The translations under genes and the position numbers were made by a program. Source: Acidobacteriota bacterium (lineage in GTDB: Bacteria; Acidobacteriota; Terriglobia; Acidiferrales; UBA7541). Taken from it: a stretch of DNA of 35,802 nt. Shown here piece by piece: positions 1 through 8,552 of this stretch. The stretch lies in assembly GCA_003223315.1 (NCBI GenBank), contig QHYR01000042.1, positions 1-35,802 of the forward strand. Reading direction: 5' to 3'. Position 1 is the stretch's first letter. Each line of letters opens with the position of its first letter. The notes beneath the pieces were generated by a model, which was not told the DNA's origin, made no database searches, and worked only from the letters and a program-made list of their open reading frames with translations.

Positions 1-1755
1 GAGAAAGGGCGCAGCGAATTCGAGCGCATGCAGCAGCGCATGAATGTGCAGCGGCCCTCGCCCGACCTGCTTTCACGCTATCGGGTGACCTACTATTTGT
101 TCGATCTGCTTTATTGCGATGGATACGATCTGCGGGAAGTCCCCTTGCTGGAGCGCAAAACTTTTCTTCGCGGCATCCTGGACCCCGGCCGCGAATTTCG
201 CTTTTCCGATCATCAATTGGAACGCGGCAAAGATCTGTTTGAATTAGCCCGGCAACAAGACCTGGAAGGAATCGTCGGAAAACGCATCGATAGCTTTTAC
301 GCCAGCGCACGCTCCCAGAACTGGGTGAAGTTGAAGACCACAAAAACTCTGGACGTGGTCATCGGGGGCTGGACCGCGCCGCGCGGCAGCCGCACCCATT
401 TCGGCTCCTTGCTGCTCGGTCTTTACCAGGGCAGGGCGCTGCGCTTCGTCGGCCATGCCGGGACGGGAATGGACGAAAAGATGCGCGCATTGCTGATGAA
501 GAAACTGCGCGAGCGCGAAATCGACAAGTGCCCCTTCGACAAAATTCCCGAGACCAACGAGAAGGCTTTCTGGGCCAAGTCCGAGCTGGTTGCGCACGTG
601 CGCTTCCTCGGCTGGACTCAGGAGCCACGCTTGCGCGCCCCGGTCTTCCTGGCTTTGCGCAGCGACGTCGAGCCGGAAGAATGCCGCTGGGAAAGCGAAG
701 TGGCGCCGCAGCCCGCACCGGCGCCCGGACCTATGCTCGTTCGCTCGCTCGAAATTGTGGGCACGGTGCTGAGCGAAAAAGAAGATATCGAAAGGGAGCT
801 CTTTTCCGGGAAGCAGGAGTCGGTCACCCTCGATTTCGAGGGCAAGCGCTTCCGGCTGAATCATCTCAACAAAGTATTTTTTCCTGAATCGGGCTATACC
901 AAACGCGACTTGGTCGCTTACTACTATCGCATCGCGAAATATCTTCTTCCATTCCTCAAGGACCGGCCCCTGGTGCTGCGCCGTTATCCTGACGGAATCA
1001 AGGGGCAGGCGTTTTTCCAGAAGAACATGCCGGAGGGCGTGCCCAAGTGGATCGAAACGGCGTCCATCCCATCCGAAGGAAAGCGTGAAGATGTGCAGTA
1101 TGTAATCGCCAATGACCTTGCGTCGCTGCTCTATCTCACCGGCCTGGGCTGCATCGACCACAATCCCTGGTCGAGCCGGCGTGATGACCAGGAGCATCCG
1201 GACTATTTTTTCTTCGATCTGGATCCCGCCGAAGGCACCGAATTCTCCAATGTCCTCATAATTGCCCGCGCACTATACGAAAAACTCACGCAGGTTGGGT
1301 TGAAAATATTCATGAAGACCTCAGGCGCCACCGGATTTCACCTGTATCTGCCAGTCGAACGCGTTTACACCTTCGAGCAGTTGCGCATGTTTGGAGAAAT
1401 CTTCGCGCAACTCGTTACTGCCGAACATCCGGAGCGCGTGACGCACGAGCGCATCGTAGCCAAGCGCCGGCCCGGCCGCGTGCTGATCGATGTAACGCAG
1501 AATTCACAGGGGAGGCCGCTCGCCGCGCCATACACGGTTCGCGCGTTTCCCAAAGCGCCCGTATCCGCGCCAGTGCAGATAAAAGAATTGCGGCCCACCC
1601 TGAAACCGGAAAAGTTCAATATGAAGAATCTCTTCAGGCGGCTCAAAGAGAAAGGCGACTTGTGGGCCGGCTTTTGGGAAAGCCGTCAGAGGATTGAGCC
1701 CGCCCTGGACCAACTCGGAGAGCGCTCCTTGGAATCCAAACCACAGCCTGAATGA
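1..1755 (+). CDS. ligD: LigD-type ATP-dependent DNA ligase/polymerase, 3' part (5' end outside window)
   Basis: Bifunctional enzyme of bacterial non-homologous end joining: a ligase that seals breaks, fused to a primase-like polymerase that fills ends. The frame is open from base 1, so the true start lies upstream. Seen: ligase motif IV EGIVGKR (nt 265-285), motif V WVKLKT (from nt 322) and an OB-fold C-terminal ligase part. Then comes an archaeo-eukaryotic-primase type polymerase domain (about nt 840-1700) with metal-binding DLD (nt 1216-1224), the TSGxxGxHLYLP motif (from nt 1318) and the third Asp in LIDVTQN (nt 1489-1491). The domain order is ligase then polymerase. A phosphoesterase domain, if present, would have to lie upstream; none is visible. 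The catalytic-lysine motif I is also outside the window. No Ku gene is seen in the window. The protein ends with an acidic/polar tail. Confidence 0.93.
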   Translation, partial: EKGRSEFERMQQRMNVQRPSPDLLSRYRVTYYLFDLLYCDGYDLREVPLLERKTFLRGILDPGREFRFSDHQLERGKDLFELARQQDLEGIVGKRIDSFYASARSQNWVKLKTTKTLDVVIGGWTAPRGSRTHFGSLLLGLYQGRALRFVGHAGTGMDEKMRALLMKKLREREIDKCPFDKIPETNEKAFWAKSELVAHVRFLGWTQEPRLRAPVFLALRSDVEPEECRWESEVAPQPAPAPGPMLVRSLEIVGTVLSEKEDIERELFSGKQESVTLDFEGKRFRLNHLNKVFFPESGYTKRDLVAYYYRIAKYLLPFLKDRPLVLRRYPDGIKGQAFFQKNMPEGVPKWIETASIPSEGKREDVQYVIANDLASLLYLTGLGCIDHNPWSSRRDDQEHPDYFFFDLDPAEGTEFSNVLIIARALYEKLTQVGLKIFMKTSGATGFHLYLPVERVYTFEQLRMFGEIFAQLVTAEHPERVTHERIVAKRRPGRVLIDVTQNSQGRPLAAPYTVRAFPKAPVSAPVQIKELRPTLKPEKFNMKNLFRRLKEKGDLWAGFWESRQRIEPALDQLGERSLESKPQPE

Positions 1756-1876
1756 CCATCACTAAACTCAACCGCCGTTTGCTCTTCCGCAGCTTCTCTT
1801 CCGCAGGCCGCAGTGATATTCTCCCAACCCACAGGCAGCTGGCCTTTGTTCCAACTTCGATTCGATAGGGAGCCCA

Positions 1877-3421
1877 ATGTCAAACAACTTTCCGCTGGCC
1901 GCGCATCTCACAACCATGCTTCGGCGCTCGCCGCTGGCAGGGCTGGTCATTCTTCTGGCTATGGCTGCGGCGGCTCAGCCGCAGAAGGAAGAGAAGAGCA
2001 ATATGCAGGTGGTCGGCTATAACGACCTGCAAGCTCGCAGTTCCTATCAGCCTACCGTTCACCAACAGGGGCAGCGCTGGATCGCCTACATTGGCCACCA
2101 CGGCGGCTCGCAACCGAATCCGCTTACCGGAAAGCAGGAAGACAACGGCACCTCTCTCGTCGACGTGACGGATCCGGCCCATCCTCGCTATCTCTCGCAC
2201 ATTCCGGGCGAGCCGGCCAAGAATGGCAGTGCCGAAACTGGTGGAGCACAGATGGTGCGCATATGCGACGGCAGCACGCTGCCACACGCGGATAAAAGCA
2301 AGGTCTACATGCTGCGCACGTTTGGCGGCTCGCAACACGAAACCTGGGACGTTACCGATCCGACGAAACCCACGCGCTTGACGGTCGTCGTGAGCGGCCT
2401 GGTGGATACACACAAGAGCTGGTGGGAATGCGATACGGGCATCGCTTACCTTGTATCCGGGCTCCCTGGTTGGCGCGTTCGCCGTATGACGCAGATCTAT
2501 GACCTCAGCGATCCGGCACACCCGGTGTTCATCCGTAATTTCGGCTTGCCGGGGCAGCAGCCTGGTTCGACCGGGCCGGCGCCAACTGAATTGCATGGCC
2601 CCATGTCCACCGGCCCCGGCGGCAATCGCGTCTATTTCGGCTACGGGACCAATGGTAACGGCATCGTGCAGATTGTCGATCGCGATAAGCTCCTGAATGG
2701 ACCTAAGGAGCCCACGGACGCGAATTTAGTTTACCCACAGATTGCCAGGCTCGATTTGCCTCCCGATGCGGGTTCGCATTCGGCGTACCCATTGCTGGGA
2801 ATGGATCTGCCGGAATTCGTGAAGCAAAAGCCGCGCGTGTCCGCGGCTGCCGCGGGCATGGAACACGGCGAGGCGGACACGACCGGCAAGCCGAATCAGT
2901 CGCACCGAGACTTTCTCTTGTCGGTGGGCGAGACCACCGGCAACGAATGCCTCGAAAACAGGCAGATGGTGCGCGTCCTAGACATCACCAATGAAAGGTA
3001 TCCTTTCGGCGTAGCCAGCTGGACCGTCCCCGAGGGCAGCGGCAATTTCTGCGACCGCGGCGGGCGGTTTGGCACGCATTCGAGCAATGAAAATTTCACG
3101 CCGATCTACTATCGGCGGATTGTTTTTATCGCGCATTTCAATGCCGGCGTGCGCGCTCTCGATATTCGCGACCCCTTCCATCCGAAGGAGATTGCCTATT
3201 ATATCCCCGCCATTACAGACAAGACGGACAAGCGCTGCGTGGGCACCGGTGCGGATCAGCGCTGCAAGGTGGCGATTCAGACGAATAACGTGGACGTCGA
3301 TGACCGCGGGTACATCTACATCGTGGATCGCGCCAACACCGGCATGCATATCCTCGAACTGACCGGCGCGGCGCGCCAAATTGCGAATTTTGACTCCAAG
3401 CGTGTATCCGAGAAGCGCTAA
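1877..3421 (+). CDS. secreted LVIVD-type beta-propeller protein
   Basis: Exported protein of 514 residues with a probable signal peptide (hydrophobic LAGLVILLAMAAAA, about residues 20-33). An alternative start at 1916 (MLRRSPLAG) gives a more typical signal peptide, but AGGGAG just upstream of 1877 supports the longer form. The body carries repeated units of the form (L/W/Y)DxxDPxxPxxL, for example SLVDVTDPAHP (about residue 93), TWDVTDPTKP (about 156), IYDLSDPAHP (about 210), VLDITNERYP and ALDIRDPFHP near the C terminus. These are the blades expected of the LVIVD-repeat family, a beta-propeller of unknown biochemical role. No catalytic motif is recognised. It is monocistronic and converges on the response regulator with only 20 bases between the stop codons. 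Confidence 0.82.
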   Translation: MSNNFPLAAHLTTMLRRSPLAGLVILLAMAAAAQPQKEEKSNMQVVGYNDLQARSSYQPTVHQQGQRWIAYIGHHGGSQPNPLTGKQEDNGTSLVDVTDPAHPRYLSHIPGEPAKNGSAETGGAQMVRICDGSTLPHADKSKVYMLRTFGGSQHETWDVTDPTKPTRLTVVVSGLVDTHKSWWECDTGIAYLVSGLPGWRVRRMTQIYDLSDPAHPVFIRNFGLPGQQPGSTGPAPTELHGPMSTGPGGNRVYFGYGTNGNGIVQIVDRDKLLNGPKEPTDANLVYPQIARLDLPPDAGSHSAYPLLGMDLPEFVKQKPRVSAAAAGMEHGEADTTGKPNQSHRDFLLSVGETTGNECLENRQMVRVLDITNERYPFGVASWTVPEGSGNFCDRGGRFGTHSSNENFTPIYYRRIVFIAHFNAGVRALDIRDPFHPKEIAYYIPAITDKTDKRCVGTGADQRCKVAIQTNNVDVDDRGYIYIVDRANTGMHILELTGAARQIANFDSKRVSEKR

Positions 3422-3441
3422 CTAAAATAGAGGAGCGTTAG

Positions 3442-4092
3442 TTACGCCTCGATGATGTCATTGCGAATGGCGTAGCGAACGAGTTCGGTCACCGAATGGC
3501 ATTCGAGCCGCCGCATGATGTTGGCACGGTGCGTTTCGACGGTCTTGAAGGTGGTTCCCAGCGTGGCGGCGATCTCGCGGCTATTTTTGCCCTCCGCCAG
3601 AAGCTGGACGATTTCACGCTGCCGAGGCGTCAGCCTAAGAGCCTGATCCCGCCCAGTATTTTTTGGCGGCTTCTCGCGTCCGTCCAGGAAAGCTTGCGGC
3701 ACGTTGGAAGTGAAGAAGGTCTTATTCCGGTGCACAGCTTCAACGGCGTGGACCAACTTGCTGGCGGCGTCGGATTTCAATACGTAACCTCGCACGCCAG
3801 CTTTTAACATCTGCTGAATCAGCGGATCGGAATGGTGCATAGTGAGAATGAGCACCTTGGTTGGGGATCCGCTCGCCACGATCTGCCGCGCCGCCTCCAG
3901 TCCGTTGAGAGACGGCATGCTGATATCTAAAATGCTGACGTCGGGTTTCAACTCCTTGGTTTTCTCGACCGCTTCTCTCCCATTGGTCACCTCAGCAACG
4001 ACCTTCCAGCCAGGCTGCTTTTCGAGCAGGTCGCGAAGGCCCCGGCGCACGATATCGTGGTCGTCGGCCACTAACACGTCTAGCTTAGGCAT
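3442..4092 (-). CDS. NarL/FixJ-family response regulator
   Basis: Two-component transcription regulator of 216 residues. The N-terminal receiver domain has the acidic pair D10/D11, phospho-acceptor D56 (in ILDISMPSLNG), switch residue T84 and K106. A LuxR-type helix-turn-helix follows at about residues 153-212 (LTPRQREIVQLLAEGKNSREIA, then TVETHRANIMRRL). The start at 4092 is chosen over an upstream in-frame codon at 4131 because GGAGGT sits seven bases before it and the protein then begins directly with the receiver fold (MPKLDVLVADDHD). No sensor kinase gene lies next to it, so the partner is an orphan or distant kinase. The target genes are unknown. Confidence 0.93.
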   Translation of the reverse strand: MPKLDVLVADDHDIVRRGLRDLLEKQPGWKVVAEVTNGREAVEKTKELKPDVSILDISMPSLNGLEAARQIVASGSPTKVLILTMHHSDPLIQQMLKAGVRGYVLKSDAASKLVHAVEAVHRNKTFFTSNVPQAFLDGREKPPKNTGRDQALRLTPRQREIVQLLAEGKNSREIAATLGTTFKTVETHRANIMRRLECHSVTELVRYAIRNDIIEA

Positions 4093-4322
4093 TGGCGGAC
4101 CTCCAGGTGGGGATGTTAGATAATAAAGCAAAGACCTGAGTCATGCCATACAGCAATCGGTGTAGTGCTGGCGAAGCGATGACGAATGAAAAGCGAAACC
4201 CTGTTCCCCTGATTTCTGCGAAGGCGTGCCGAGCGGCTTGTGCGCAAATAACGGAGCTGCAGGGGTTTGGCGTTACCCCAAGCCACTCATTATTCTGGCG
4301 ATAAAGAGAGCTTAGCGGCGGT

Positions 4323-4883
4323 TCAGAGTTGGCTATCCAGGGTTTTCGACAAATCCTGGTAATTGATTAGGCCCACAATTGTCTTGATCTTTCGGCCATC
4401 GCGCGAATAAAGCATGCTCGTGGGCAAGCCCAGAATCCCGCCAAATTTGTCGGCCACTTTGTCATTACCAAGGAGAATCGGATAGTCCATAGCCTCCTGC
4501 TGGCCGTTGACGTCGAAGCGCTTGGTTTTTACCCACGGCTCGACAGCTTTTTTGCCCTCATCGTCCATGGCGATGCCCAGGATAACGAGCCCCTTGGGCC
4601 CATACTTGTGATTGAACTCGATCAGCCAGGGAATTTCTGTCTTGCAGGGATCGCACCAGGTGGCCCAGAAATTTACGAGCACGACCTTGCCTTTGTATTG
4701 ATCCAGGCTGGCCGTTGAACCTTCGAGCATGGGAATGGCCAAGCTGGCTTCCGGCGCGGCTCCGGAAGCTGTGCTGTCCGCGCCCAGGTTTGCGTTCTCG
4801 CCCGCTTTTTGTTTGCAGCCAGCCAGCGGAAGCAAGGCCAAAATGCCGCTGATCGTCAGAGCCGCTAAAAACTTTCCTCGCAT
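4323..4883 (-). CDS. TlpA/ResA-like thioredoxin-fold lipoprotein
   Basis: Periplasmic, membrane-anchored thiol:disulfide oxidoreductase of 186 residues. A lipoprotein signal ends at LAGC (C23). A short linker leads to a thioredoxin fold with active site WCDPC (C77 and C80) and the cis-proline loop GLPTS (P154). GAGGAG precedes the ATG. It lies 10 bases downstream of the CcdA-like gene on the same strand, so the two are probably one transcript. In this family CcdA hands electrons across the membrane to a TlpA/ResA/CcmG protein that reduces apocytochrome c cysteines. That role would suit a genome region rich in c-type heme proteins, but it is inference. The DPC spacer dipeptide is uncommon compared with the EPC or GPC of well-known ResA/TlpA proteins. 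Confidence 0.9.
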   Translation of the reverse strand: MRGKFLAALTISGILALLPLAGCKQKAGENANLGADSTASGAAPEASLAIPMLEGSTASLDQYKGKVVLVNFWATWCDPCKTEIPWLIEFNHKYGPKGLVILGIAMDDEGKKAVEPWVKTKRFDVNGQQEAMDYPILLGNDKVADKFGGILGLPTSMLYSRDGRKIKTIVGLINYQDLSKTLDSQL

Positions 4884-4893
4884 GGCGTGCTCC

Positions 4894-5748
4894 TCACTTT
4901 ACAAAAACGTTTAGAAAACTCAGTTTACCCGAAAGCCAGGTCAGGCGATTGAAGAAGATCAGATAGCCCACCGCCAGCAGCAACGCGCCGCTGCCCACTT
5001 CGACCGCATGCAGGTGGCGGCGAAAGCGCTGGTAGAAGCGGAGAAATTGATTGATGCCCAGCGCCGTGAGCAGAAACGGAATTGCCAGGCCGGCGGAATA
5101 GAAGGCCAGCAGAAAAATGCCGCGCGAAACCGTCTCCGACGCGGCCGCCATGCCCAGCACGGTGGTAAGTAACGGTCCAATGCAAGGTGTCCAACCGAAC
5201 GCGAATGCAAACCCGAGGAGAAAACCGCTCGCGACGCCCGCAAAGGGGCCTTTGGCGCGCTCCTGCTGGCTTTGGCCTCCCAGATTGCGGAAGTGGACGT
5301 CGCGATTGAGCCAGCGCGTGAGCATCGGGCCCGCTAGGAAAATCAGCGAGACGGAAATCAATTGCGCCGGGCCGAACCCCCAAATTTCATTGCTGCCAAG
5401 CCAGATCCACACGACAGCCGCGAGCGCCAGCAACGCTGCTCCGATCAGCAGGCCGCCGCGCACAGGAATGCGTCCCAGCCAACCAATGAGGTGCAGGCCG
5501 AAGAGCACGATAATCGCGCCCGCAAAAGGCGCGAGCAAGCTGCGATTCCGCACTAGAAAATGCCCCACGGCGCTCGCCGTCGCTCCAAAGGTGATAAACA
5601 CAAGAGAAAATCCGATCACAAATGCCAACGAAGAGAGGAGTAAGCCGCGCGGCCTTTCTCCCTGCCGTAGCTGCTCCACTCCGATGCCGGAGAGCATGGA
5701 GATATATCCGGGAACCAGTGGCAGAACGGCGTTGAAGAGAAGATTCAA
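4894..5748 (-). CDS. ccdA: CcdA/DsbD-type transmembrane protein lacking the first redox cysteine
   Basis: Multi-pass inner-membrane protein of 284 residues, related to CcdA and the central domain of DsbD, which carry electrons from cytoplasmic thioredoxin to periplasmic thiol proteins. The family motif PCVLPLVPGY of helix 1 appears here as NAVLPLVPGY (residues 6-15), so the usual first cysteine is alanine. The second motif, GWTPCIGPLL (C189), is intact. The only possible start in this frame is TTG at 5748. An in-frame stop lies at 5782-5784, and neither ATG/GTG nor a good ribosome site is present, so the N terminus may be truncated. The other frames upstream do not encode a hydrophobic SPC segment. 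It also has an extra hydrophobic stretch at about residues 98-145, making it longer than typical CcdA. Directly followed by the TlpA-like gene. Confidence 0.8.
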   Translation of the reverse strand: MNLLFNAVLPLVPGYISMLSGIGVEQLRQGERPRGLLLSSLAFVIGFSLVFITFGATASAVGHFLVRNRSLLAPFAGAIIVLFGLHLIGWLGRIPVRGGLLIGAALLALAAVVWIWLGSNEIWGFGPAQLISVSLIFLAGPMLTRWLNRDVHFRNLGGQSQQERAKGPFAGVASGFLLGFAFAFGWTPCIGPLLTTVLGMAAASETVSRGIFLLAFYSAGLAIPFLLTALGINQFLRFYQRFRRHLHAVEVGSGALLLAVGYLIFFNRLTWLSGKLSFLNVFVK

Positions 5749-6019
5749 AGTGTAGGCCGATGTGGGGTAAACAGAAGCCTGTCAGAAGCGCATCGACAGA
5801 AGTGCATCGGTTAGTTCCGAAACGTCCGCGAGATTGGTGCCGAAATGCCGACGGCGTGCCGGGATTATGGCACTTGGTTTTCGGCACCAACGCCAATTCT
5901 AAGAATTCGCTGCTGATTCCGAACGACTTATCCGCATAGCCCGGCCACAGTTTCCTGGCCCACAAAATGCATTAATGAAACTTCGATAATGCGTTAACCA
6001 TACGCGGGTACAAACGTTA

Positions 6020-6379
6020 ATGCTAAAGATTTCAGTTAAAGACCAGGAGCCGCAAAAACAGGTTTTGCTCGAGGTCGAGGGACGCTTGGCGGGACCTTGG
6101 GTTCAGGAGCTGGAGCGCTCCTGGGAGGGCGAGCGCAGCAGAGCGCGCTCCGAGCTCATCGTCGTGAGACTTTCCAATGTGACGTTCATCGATGAAGCGG
6201 GAAACGAGCTACTCAGGAGGATTTTTCACGCCGGGGCCAAGCTCGAAGGCAACGGTTGCATGGTGCGCGCCATTATCGCCCGCATAACGGGCGCGGCGTT
6301 CCCGGCGCACGATTGTGAAGGTGAAAGCAAGAAGAGCATTGCGGCGTTATCAGGGGGAAGTCAGGGGGAGGGAAAATGA
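6020..6379 (+). CDS. STAS-domain protein, anti-anti-sigma-like
   Basis: Small cytoplasmic protein of 119 residues with the STAS fold of SpoIIAA-type anti-sigma-factor antagonists: an N-terminal beta-rich segment (LLEVEGRLAGPWVQELE), then LIVVRLSNVTFIDEAGNELLRRI (read in parts, residues 47-69). In classical antagonists the loop reads D-S-S-G with a phosphorylated serine; here it reads D58-E59-A60-G61, so that serine is absent. Its stop codon overlaps the start of the sigma factor gene (ATGA at 6376-6379), implying translational coupling and a joint regulatory role. There is no clear ribosome site before its ATG. Which anti-sigma factor it binds, if any, cannot be told; none is encoded nearby. 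Confidence 0.75.
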   Translation: MLKISVKDQEPQKQVLLEVEGRLAGPWVQELERSWEGERSRARSELIVVRLSNVTFIDEAGNELLRRIFHAGAKLEGNGCMVRAIIARITGAAFPAHDCEGESKKSIAALSGGSQGEGK

Positions 6380-7089
6380 ACACACGCGAAGCCAATGCGA
6401 GAACGACCTATACAAGCAATTTCAACTACACAATCGGCCGGACGACTCCCGACGAGGCGACACTGGTTCGTCAGGCCATCGCGGGCGAAGAGGGTGCTTT
6501 GGAAATGTTGTTTGCCCAGCACAGCCGCGCACTATTTCAAACTGCCCTGAGGCTGCTCGGCAATCCAGAAGACGCCGAGGACGCCCTGCAGGAAGCCATG
6601 CTGTCCGCCTACCGGAATCTGCCGCGGTTCGAGGGCCGTTCGCAATTCTCTACCTGGATGACCCGCATTGTCATCAACGCCGCGCTGATGCGGCGCCGCA
6701 GCAAGCGCGCGCATCCCGCTCTATCGCTGGATGACGCGACCGAAGATAAGACGCCGATGGCGGAGCGCTTTGCCGACGGGCATCCCAGCCCCGAACAGCT
6801 CTACGCGAGCGCCGAGCTTTCCGCGCGGGTGAAAGAAAATCTACAGGACCTTTCGCCACTGTTGCGAAACGCTTTCGAGCTGCGCGAGCTGGAAGGTCTC
6901 TCGGCGGACGAAGCGGCCAAAGCTCTGGGCGTTTCGCGCAACACGCTCAAAGCGCGGCTATGGCGCGCGCGCCAGCAACTGGCCGGCCGGTTGGGTGATG
7001 TGCTGCGCCAGGGCAGCCGAATCACGCAAAACACGCGGCAGCTTGCGGCGCGACTTCAGCCCGCCGCCGGAGTTGCTGCCGGCGACTAA
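6376..7089 (+). CDS. ECF-type sigma-70 family RNA polymerase sigma factor
   Basis: Alternative sigma factor of 237 residues. Region 2 spans about residues 45-112 (LFAQHSRALFQTALRLLGN, EDALQEAMLSAYRNLPRFEG, FSTWMTRIVINAALMRRR). Region 4 spans about 165-215, with a helix-turn-helix (GLSADEAAKALGVSRNTLKARLWRARQQL). A 20-residue N-terminal extension and a basic C-terminal tail flank them. GGGAGGG lies just upstream of the ATG, inside the end of the STAS gene, and the start and stop overlap by four bases. No membrane anti-sigma gene follows, unlike many ECF loci. A strong hairpin at 7102-7141 probably ends the transcript. Confidence 0.93.
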   Translation: MNTREANARTTYTSNFNYTIGRTTPDEATLVRQAIAGEEGALEMLFAQHSRALFQTALRLLGNPEDAEDALQEAMLSAYRNLPRFEGRSQFSTWMTRIVINAALMRRRSKRAHPALSLDDATEDKTPMAERFADGHPSPEQLYASAELSARVKENLQDLSPLLRNAFELRELEGLSADEAAKALGVSRNTLKARLWRARQQLAGRLGDVLRQGSRITQNTRQLAARLQPAAGVAAGD

Positions 7090-7101
7090 CGTCTGCGTAA
7101 C

Positions 7102-7141
7102 GCAAACGTGAGCCGCTTCGTCCACCTTGCGGCTCACTTGC
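7102..7141 (+). terminator. hairpin after the sigma factor gene
   Basis: Perfect nine-base stem GTGAGCCGC (7108-7116) and GCGGCTCAC (7129-7137) around a 12-base loop, extended by GCAA/TTGC (7102-7105 with 7138-7141) across a two-base bulge. It begins 12 bases after the sigma factor stop. No long T-run follows, so it may be a weak intrinsic terminator or an RNA 3'-end stabiliser. Confidence 0.55.
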
Positions 7142-7342
7142 GCCTGTAAAGCTTTTGCAACGATACGCATGTTGTGGGCCGCGGCTTCGCGACTCTAAGC
7201 CGTTCAGAAGCTTTTCGGCTGCCGTTTCGGACTCTCCTGTGGTCCTGTGACCAGATTGCTGAACACTTGATTCTGGGCTTGTTAACTTCACGCTCCGCGG
7301 TCAAACTAAGCCGCCCACCAATTCCCAGGACAGGAGCACGAC

Positions 7343-8362
7343 ATGAGCGCCACATCCGCACCAATGAAGACTCCATTGCCGCGAAGGCTCTTGGGAAAGA
7401 GCGGCCTGAGTGTTTCGGCCATTGGCTTGGGATGCATGGGCATGTCCGAATTTTATGGGGCAACCGACGATACCGAATCGATCGCCACGATTCACCGCGC
7501 GCTCGATCTGGGCGCGAATTTTCTCGATACGGCCGATGTCTATGGCCGCGGCCATAACGAGGAACTCGTTGGCCGCGCCCTGCGGGGCCGGCGCGAACAA
7601 GCCGTGCTGGCGACCAAGTTCGGCAATGTGCGCGCGAGCGATGGCCGGTGGCTGGGCGTGAATGGCCGGCCGGAGTACGTGGGGCAATGTTGCGAAGCGA
7701 GTCTGCGCAGGCTGGGCGTTTCGCACATCGATCTTTATTATCAGCATCGCGTCGATCCGGAAGTGCCCATCGAAGAGACCGTCGGCGCCATGGCCAAACT
7801 GGTGCAGGAGGGCAAGGTTCGCCACATCGGGCTCTCTGAAGCCGGCGCAAAAACGCTGCGCCGCGCCGCAGCCGTGCATCGCATCACCGCTTTGCAAAGC
7901 GAGTATTCGCTTTGGACTCGCGATCCCGAAGCAGAAGTCCTGGCCACCTGCCGCGAGTTGAGTATCGGCTTTGTGGCCTATAGCCCGCTCGGTCGCGGGT
8001 TTCTTACCGGTCGCTTCCGCACCCAGAGGGATTTTGAGCCTGGCGACTACCGGCCTAATTCGCCGCGTTTTCAGGGCCAGAATTTCGATCGCAATCTCGC
8101 AATGGTGAAGGGCATCGAGGAATTGGCGGCGGAGAAACGCTGTTCGCCTGCACAGTTAGCGCTGGCTTGGCTGCTGGCCCGCGGCGAAGATATCGTGCCG
8201 ATCGCGGGCACGAAACGGCGGAGCTACCTCGAGCAGAACCTAGGCGCTTTGCAGGTGAAATTGACACCGGCCGATCTTTCGCGCCTGGACCGCGCCGCGC
8301 CTCCCGGGGCGACGGCCGGCGCACGCTATCCGCAGGAAGCCATGCAGCGCGTCAACATTTGA
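7343..8362 (+). CDS. aldo/keto reductase
   Basis: Cytoplasmic NADP(H)-dependent oxidoreductase of 339 residues with an (alpha/beta)8 barrel; the family reduces aldehydes or ketones to alcohols. The catalytic tetrad is visible: D62 and Y67 in [10 protein letters not shown]92 in LATKFG, H135 in YYQHRVD. The cofactor-end motifs [13 protein letters not shown]-like (here [13 protein letters not shown]) and VPIAGTKR are present. The pattern fits the YakC/AKR13-like group. GACAGGAG lies upstream of the ATG, and an alternative start at M8 is possible. It sits alone between the sigma factor and a divergent set of secreted proteins, so the substrate is unknown. A link to the oxidative genes downstream is only suggested by position. 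Confidence 0.95.
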   Translation: MSATSAPMKTPLPRRLLGKSGLSVSAIGLGCMGMSEFYGATDDTESIATIHRALDLGANFLDTADVYGRGHNEELVGRALRGRREQAVLATKFGNVRASDGRWLGVNGRPEYVGQCCEASLRRLGVSHIDLYYQHRVDPEVPIEETVGAMAKLVQEGKVRHIGLSEAGAKTLRRAAAVHRITALQSEYSLWTRDPEAEVLATCRELSIGFVAYSPLGRGFLTGRFRTQRDFEPGDYRPNSPRFQGQNFDRNLAMVKGIEELAAEKRCSPAQLALAWLLARGEDIVPIAGTKRRSYLEQNLGALQVKLTPADLSRLDRAAPPGATAGARYPQEAMQRVNI

Positions 8363-8552
8363 TTTTCGTTCGATCTTTCTTTGAACTTCATCGCGCGCGT
8401 GTTGTGGCCAGCCAAGTCATTCCCAATCGCATTGCCAGCGAGTTTCCGTTCCGCTTGTAGCGGCGCGTCGCGCGGCGTATGCTTCGCCTACCGGCTTGTG
8501 ACAGGCGGGGAGAAGAGCGCCAGTGGGCCGCATCCGTAGACGGGAGGCTTCT

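Noticed and set aside
244-1197. Minus-strand frame of 317 codons opposite ligD
   Set aside because: Low-complexity Arg/Ala/His-rich translation without motifs; the ligase/polymerase motifs on the plus strand explain the region.
3400-3460. Possible bidirectional terminator between the LVIVD gene and the response regulator
   Set aside because: Only a five-base stem (CTAAC with GTTAG) and no T-run; too weak to call.
4262-4279. Hairpin GGGGT/ACCCC downstream of the TlpA-like gene
   Set aside because: Five-base stem with an eight-base loop and no T-run; likely chance.
5981-5990. GATAAT as -10 box before the STAS gene
   Set aside because: No acceptable -35 element at the right distance; ECF or other sigma recognition is equally possible.
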